Shown piece after piece: positions 58,002-64,000 of a stretch of DNA of 64,000 bases; position 1 is the stretch's first letter; the number at the start of each line of letters is the position of its first letter. The notes under the pieces were generated by a model. It did not search any database and was not told the DNA's origin. It saw only the letters and a list, made by a program, of their open reading frames with translations. Source of the stretch: Watersipora subatra. Taxonomy: Eukaryota > Bryozoa > Gymnolaemata > Cheilostomatida > Watersiporidae. The DNA is taken from positions 3,720,001 to 3,784,000 of the forward strand of contig NC_088716.1 of assembly GCF_963576615.1 (NCBI RefSeq), written 5' to 3'. A program made the translations under genes and the position numbers.

Positions 58002-61000
58002 ATGAAAAAGCTAATTTATTCGGTTTTGTGCCTTGGACTCTTTGCCTTTCTCCTATTATATTTGCGGAGGAAAAGGGAACACGCTGTGACAACTCCCGAT
58101 CAATATGAACAGTCTTGCAGTAGTTCATTTCAACATATTACCTCACGTAAGTCAACTCATTGTGTAGTCGTATTGTCACAACTTAGCCTGTTGTCACGGC
58201 ATAGAGAGATACCTTATATCTAAAAAGAGAACAACTGCTGAGGCCTAGCCACATGTACTGTGATGACAAATCTATCGAAAATGTTTTACTAATTTTTTTC
58301 ATATGATAATATATGTCGTGGCTATAAGTAATGTTTTTAAGTGTGCTGCCGTATGACAACTAATAAGGCAGGTGTAACAGTGGTAGAACTACTGGTTCTT
58401 CTGATATGTTCTTCTGATATAAAACTTAACATGTTAATTATGGATTTCCTGCATTTCTTTAAATAATAAATAATAATAATAACAAATGCAACCAGTTTTT
58501 GTGAACATGAAAATAATGACTCTAGATACCCTGATGTTCTCCAGATAAGAAACACAACCAGCTTTATGGAAACTCACGATAAACATTTTTTGCCATATCA
58601 ATTGTTTCTAAATACACTGTTTGCATAATGATAACAGATAAAACTGTTGAGAGTTATCATCTCTTTAAAGAATAGAAATTTGCTGACAGATTTTTTAATT
58701 GCTTCGGTGGATTACCCAAATACACTATCTAAACAGAGTCAAGCGGATCAACCAATTAAAATCGAAAATTGTTCAGTAATATTGTCACCTCTGTCCCACT
58801 GTCTCTGTCTGTTTGGGCAGGCCTTGCAGAAAGTGTAGCCATCATTTATGACTATTCCACTATTACTCCCACCAAGCTGAAGGAAGATGTTAACATTCTT
58901 CGAACATCTCTCAATCAACCCCTTATTTCCAAGCTCATCCTTGTCGAAAACAACTGTGAGAATAAAGAAACATCTGCAGCCGCCGTAGATCTGGCGAGAC
59001 AAGATTCCAGAACCAAAGTTATTGTGATCGAGGCTGAACAGACAGTGTCTAGAGGCCGAAGTAGAATTGTTGCCATGGAGGGTGTGACAGCACCTTTTGT
59101 CCTATTTGTCTCCTCTGGCAGCCTACCTGACTCAGAAATGTTTCTTGGTAAGTGTGTTTTGCTGGCCAATGGTATCTTGTCTAACTCGCACCACCTGCTA
59201 CTCGTGCCATTCAATAGAGATTTACCTGCACATGATGTCATCTGCTGGACATAGTATTTGTTAAGAATGTTACATGGATGTAAGCTGATGCTGTGTCAGA
59301 TGCTAGTCATTCTTACTACTCACTTTGATGAATAGTTTCTTTTTAAACGAATATAATATCTAACATATGCAAAAATGTGTAAAAGCAATTTATAATATAG
59401 TGTAATGTATCAGACTCTCTGTAAAAAGTACTAGGTGCAGTAGACGCTCCTATAACATATACCTCCTATAACGTATACCTCCTATAACGTATACCTCCTA
59501 TAACGTATACCTCCTATAACGTATACCTCCTATAACATACCTCCTATAACGTATACCTCCTATAACGTATACCTCCTATAACGTATACCTCCTATAACGT
59601 ATACCTCCTATAACGTATACCTCCTATAACATAAAACTCCTATAACATAAAACTCCTATAACATATACCTCCTATAACATTTACCTCCTATAACGTATAC
59701 CTCCTATAACGTATACCTCCTATAACGTATACCTCCTATAACGTATACCTCCTATAACGTATACCTCCTATAACGTATACCTCCTATAACGTATACCTCC
59801 TATAACGTATACCTCCTATAACGTATACCTCCTATAACGTATACCTCCTATAACGTATACCTCCTATCACGTACATATACCTCCTATAACGTACATATAC
59901 CTCCTATAACGTATACCTCCTATAACGTATGCCTCCTATAACGTATACCTCCTATAACGTACATATACCTCCTATAACGTACATATACCTCCTATAACGT
60001 ACATATACCTCCTATAACGTACATATACCTCCTATAACGTACATATACCTCCTATAACGTAAACCTCCTATAACGTATACCTCCTATAACGTATACCTCC
60101 TATAACGTATACCTCTTATAACGTATACCTCCTATAACGTATGCCTCCTATAACGTATACCTCCTATAACGTATACCTCCTATAACGTAAACCTCCTATA
60201 ACGTATACCTCCTATAACGTATACCTCCTATAACGTATACCTCCTATAACGTATACCTCATATAACGTATACCTCCTAAAACGTATACCTCCTATAACGT
60301 ATACCTCCTATAACGTATACCTCCTATAACGTATACCTCCTATAACGTATACCTCCTATAACGTTTACCTCCTATAACGTATACCTCCTATAACGTATAC
60401 CTCCTATAACGTATACCTCCTATAACGTATACCTCCTATAACGTATACCTCCTATAACGTATACCTCCTATAACGTATACCTCCTATAACGTATACCTCC
60501 TATAACGTATACCTCCTATAACGTACATATACCTCCTATAACGTATGCCTCCTATAACGTATACCTCCTATAACGTACATATACCTCCTATAACGTACAT
60601 ATACCTTCTATAACGTACATATACCTCCTATAACGTATGCTTCCTATAACGTATACCTCCTATAACGTACATATACCTCCTATAACGTACATATACCTCC
60701 TATAACGTACATATACCTCCTATAACGTACATATACCTCCTATAACGTATACCTCCTATAACGTACATATACCTCCTATAACGTATACCTCCTATAACGT
60801 ACATATACCTCCTATAACGTATACCTCCTATAATGTACTTCCTATAACATATACCTCCTATAACGTATACCTCCTATAACGTATACCTCCTATAACGTAT
60901 ACCTCCTAAAACGTATACCTCCTATAACGTATACCTCCTATAACGTATACCTCCTATAACGTATACCTCCTATAACGTATACCTCCTATAACGTATACCT

Positions 61001-63400
61001 CCTATAACGTATACCTCCTATAACGTATACCTCCTATAACGTATACCTCCTATAACGTATACCTCCTATAACGTATACCTCCTATAACGTATACCTCCTA
61101 TAACGTATACCTCCTATAACATATACCTCCTATAACATATACCTCCTATAACATATACTTCCTATAACATATACCTCCTATAACATATACCTCCTATAAC
61201 GTATACCTCCTTTACAAAATTCCACATTTTACAACATTTTTTAAGCTTAACTTATATATGAAATATGCATATTTATGAGTTTTTTACGATAAGTTGGTAG
61301 TCTTTACATTATGAATACAGCGAACAGTGTTAGTTAGCAATAAACACCTGAGATTACTAGGTTGAACTGGAATAAATTGAGAGAAGATTACGCCAAACAT
61401 ATGGATTAATTGATTAATTTTATGCAAAATCCTAAAATAGGCATACTCAAGAAAACTGACATACTCAAGAACTTCTTTAGGAATAAAATCATAGCCTCTG
61501 TTTTTAGTTTTTATCATGTGTCTGATTTAACTTTTCAATTATAATTTAGGTTTTGAGTTTATTGCAACTGGAGGACAAAATTTTTTTGACAAAACTGATG
61601 ACGCAGTTCTAAGACGAGGTGGTGAATGTAAAACTATCACTGATCAACTTGTGTGTTACAGAGAATATGCTGGAGACCATGAAAGGTGGTAGTCTAATAG
61701 TCGTTCCTTCTAAAAGAGGTGCTTCCGCAAGTTATGACACAGTGTCCTGGTCCCTGAGGCTAAGGCGACAGGTCATCCCTCAACCCACTCATGAAAGCCA
61801 AGGTCTTCACCTACCACTTATAGACAATGAAATATTCCTTATCAGATCAGATATGTATGAGGTAAGACGTTACTTCCTCATTTACCTCAGATTGGTTGTA
61901 TCTAATGTGTCATCAAGAGACAGGTTGCTGGGTGGCTGATATCTAGTGTGTCATCAAGAGACAGGTTGCTGGGTGGCTGATATCTAGTGTGTCATCAAGA
62001 GACAGGTTGCTGGGTGGCTGATATCTAATGTGTCATCAAGAGACAGGTTGCTGGGTGGCTGATATCTAGTGTGTCATCAAGAGACAGGTTGCTGGGTGGC
62101 TGATATCTAGTGTGTCATCAAGAGACAGGTTGCTGGGTGGCTGATATCTAGTGTGTCATCAAGAGACATGTTGTGGATAATATATTCAGAGGTGAACTAC
62201 TCTTCGCTAATTGCGCTATAACCCTTAACTTATATGTTGTTTAAACTGGATATTTAATAACCCATAGAGAGAAATCACGAGAGATATTTGTGGTACTGTT
62301 TGTACCACAAATACCTGGCAGGCTTGTTTGTAGTGCAACTAACAAACAAATTGGGGCTACATGAGACTTCTTCGCTTCTTAGGTATAGAGATATATAGAG
62401 GTTATTATCTCTATTATAGAGGTATAGAGATATATAGAGGGTATTATCTCTATTAAAGAGGTATAGAGATATATAGAGGGTATTATCTCTATTATAGAGG
62501 TATAGAGATATATAGAGGGTATTATCTCTATAGAGATATAAAGAGGGTATTATCTCTATAGAGGTATAGAAATAATACTAGTAAACACGAACTACTGCTT
62601 ACCTTAATCTCACTTTCAATGTTGTCTGTAGTCTCAACACATGCTATATGTGCTAGTGACCTAGCAGTCTGTGATAAAATATAAACGATTGTCAGGTGTA
62701 ATAACTCTATTTACAATTATTCCGAAATGTAGTGAGGTGGTTGGAAAGCGCAGATGGCAGCGCGCCTGGCTGCTGGGCCAAATGTCGGAGAAACGCGATA
62801 CAAAAAATCAAAATCCATTTGCTTCAAAATTGCGATGCAATCTTTTTCCCAACATCGTTGAGAGAAAGATTGGGTGTTGCTTCGGACAAACAAATGGACA
62901 GACAAACGGACAGACAAATGGACAGACAAACGGACAGACAAATGGACAGACAAATGGACAGACATGGCTCTTATAGCAGAGTTTTATCATTATTTATTAT
63001 TATTATTCATTTATTACAAAACTTTTAAAAATGGTCCTAATATAGGAACTGCCATGTCACCCACTACATTAAAAATTCATAACAATATTCTGTCAATGCT
63101 TTCTCACTCCTCCGTTCTCTGAAACATTTGCAGGCCGTCGGAGGTTACGATAGTTTCTTTTACAAAAGAGACGGGGCTGATGGTTTAGCACTGAGTCTGG
63201 CAGTCTGGCTGTGTGGAGGTACAGTAGTACGCTGTGAGTGTGCATTCTCTCAACCGCTGCCTGCTGCCGAGGCATCAAAAGAGCTGGTTACTTACCTTCA
63301 GCATGCCAAATATATTCAACACGTGTTTGGTGGGTCTCTCAAGCAACAGATAACCTATCCTGGAATTGAGCTTTATAAACCTTCTTCTTATGATCTACAT
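58002..63400 (+). CDS. GalNAc-transferase-like type II membrane protein, 5' part
   Basis: Exons 58002-58146, 58821-59147, 61550-61618, 61662-61861 and 63134-63400 join in consistent phase; the gene continues beyond the window. MKKLIYSVLCLGLFAFLLLY is a signal anchor followed by RRKRE, typical of Golgi enzymes. Exon 2 has a GT-A-like start (ESVAIIYDYSTITP, ILRTSLNQP, LILVENNCEN). Exon 5 has GGYDSFFYKRDGADGLALS followed by AVWLCGG, resembling the 'GGxN-E-S-R-W-CGG' Gal/GalNAc-T region of polypeptide GalNAc-transferases (GT27). The usual DxH metal motif is not evident: the matching segment reads APFVLFVSSGSLPDSEMF. The second intron is filled by a 16-bp minisatellite, the third is only 43 nt. 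Identity at superfamily level is likely; substrate unknown. Confidence 0.68.
59436..61212. repeat. ~1.8-kb, 16-bp minisatellite in the GalNAc-T-like gene
   Basis: About 100 units of 'cctcctataacgtata', with a 20-bp variant (extra 'cata') clustered at about 59875-60070 and 60525-60800. The left edge 'gcagtagacgctcctataac' matches the terminus of the TIR family seen at 24284 and 41214, so the array begins inside an element end. It fills most of intron 2. Confidence 0.95.
61895..62172. repeat. 41-bp minisatellite
   Basis: Six to seven nearly identical copies of 'gtgtcatcaagagacaggtt' + 'gctgggtggctgatatctagt', starting about 35 bp after the exon 4 donor (61862). Confidence 0.93.
62285..62315. 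repeat. Hairpin
   Basis: 'atttgtggtac' / 'gtaccacaaat' with a 5-nt loop. Confidence 0.8.
62378..62575. repeat. ~39-bp AT-rich repeat
   Basis: 'ggtatagagatatatagagg' + 'gtattatctctattata' in about five copies. Confidence 0.85.
62882..62965. repeat. 12-bp repeat
   Basis: 'ggacagacaaa(t/c)' repeated seven times, in the last intron of the GalNAc-T-like gene present here. Confidence 0.92.
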
Positions 63401-63419
63401 GTAAGTTTTAAGCCCTCTC

Positions 63420-63490
63420 AGATACAATTATAGCCTGAGGTCAGCAGATACAATTATAGCCTGAGGTCAGCAGATACAATTATAGCTTGG
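63420..63490. repeat. 26-bp repeat after the last exon in the window
   Basis: 'tacaattatagcctgaggt' + 'cagcaga' about 2.7 times, starting 20 bp after the exon 5 donor. Confidence 0.85.
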
Positions 63491-63757
63491 GGTTTCAATA
63501 ATATTTTAGTTTAATGTTGATCAAAGACAAGTACCAGGTTTTATTAAAATTTTTCAAGTCATGTAAAGTAGAGATGCCCCGATTCTAAATTCACCAGCCG
63601 ATTCAGATACCGATCCGATATACCAATTCTTATCGAAAAATAATCCGATTCAGATCTTTTGTGTTGCATAGATAATTCATTTAGATAGATTCCTTTCATA
63701 GATAGTTCATTTTATTTATTATGGTAAATATAAATATTACTGTATTTATTAGTTACT

Positions 63758-63795
63758 GAATGACACCAATCGTCACACGATGATTGGTGTCATTC
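63758..63795. repeat. Hairpin near the right edge
   Basis: 'gaatgacaccaat' / 'attggtgtcattc' separated by 12 nt. The rest of 63491-64000 holds no supported exon. Confidence 0.8.
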
Positions 63796-64000
63796 TGTCA
63801 ACAGTGCTTAGGAGTTAAGGCAAGACTTATAAATATGAGGCAAAGTTTTTGGCATTTATGGAAGCTGCTTCGTCTTTAGACTATAACTATCTGCCATATT
63901 GTGTAACCATAACAACGTCGCGTTGTGAGGAGCTATGGAAAAATGCATAAGAATGGCAACCAACCAAAGTGCTTTTGTCTTATGTTCACGCATTGGCTAA

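Noticed and set aside
59436-61212. CRISPR-like regular repeats
   Set aside because: Units are directly adjacent with no spacers, and the locus is animal DNA; it is a minisatellite.

Overview
The window is nuclear DNA of an animal. It is AT-rich, the genes are split by GT-AG introns, and it is full of tRNA-derived SINE heads, terminal-inverted-repeat elements, palindromes and minisatellites. The recognisable proteins (otopetrin, small Tim protein, WASHC3, a GalNAc-transferase-like enzyme) are metazoan. The retroelements and repeat style suggest a marine invertebrate, perhaps a spiralian, but the sequence alone does not prove the lineage.

Left half (about 0.4-35.5 kb): two tandem direct copies of one segment. 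Unit 1 runs about 425-18365 and unit 2 about 20255-35475. Each unit carries the last two exons of a TIMM13-like mitochondrial chaperone followed by a complete seven-exon otopetrin-type proton channel gene, both on the + strand. I could assemble both otopetrin models exon by exon. Each gives exactly 2247 nt in frame (748 residues), with the same exon lengths and phases. Unit 1 later received two 5'-truncated non-LTR retrotransposons, one inside a TIR element that is uninterrupted in unit 2. Several minisatellites differ in length between the units. Between the units (18.4-20.2 kb) lie AT repeats, hairpins and scraps of a broken gene.

Middle (35.5-53 kb): a small TIR element with a nearby SINE, then a three-exon + strand gene for a four-transmembrane MS4A-like protein (37618-42637). 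Next is a complete five-exon WASHC3 (CCDC53) gene on the - strand (50390-43682), whose introns are loaded with minisatellites. One of these arrays appears to be built from the gene's own exon 2/splice-donor junction.

Right (53-64 kb): a 24-bp minisatellite open on both strands. Then comes a compact, GC-richer, intronless transcription unit at 54241-54737 with a TATA box, a C2H2 zinc-finger reading frame and a textbook histone-type 3' stem-loop 26 nt after the stop codon, although the product is not a histone. From 58002 to the window edge lie the first five coding exons of a type II membrane protein resembling polypeptide GalNAc-transferases. It carries a ~1.8-kb, 16-bp minisatellite in one intron that seems to have grown from the end of a TIR element.

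The genes do not form an obvious pathway. The most unusual objects are the zinc-finger unit with the histone-type 3' end, the tandem otopetrin/TIMM13 duplication and the splice-donor-derived repeat in WASHC3.
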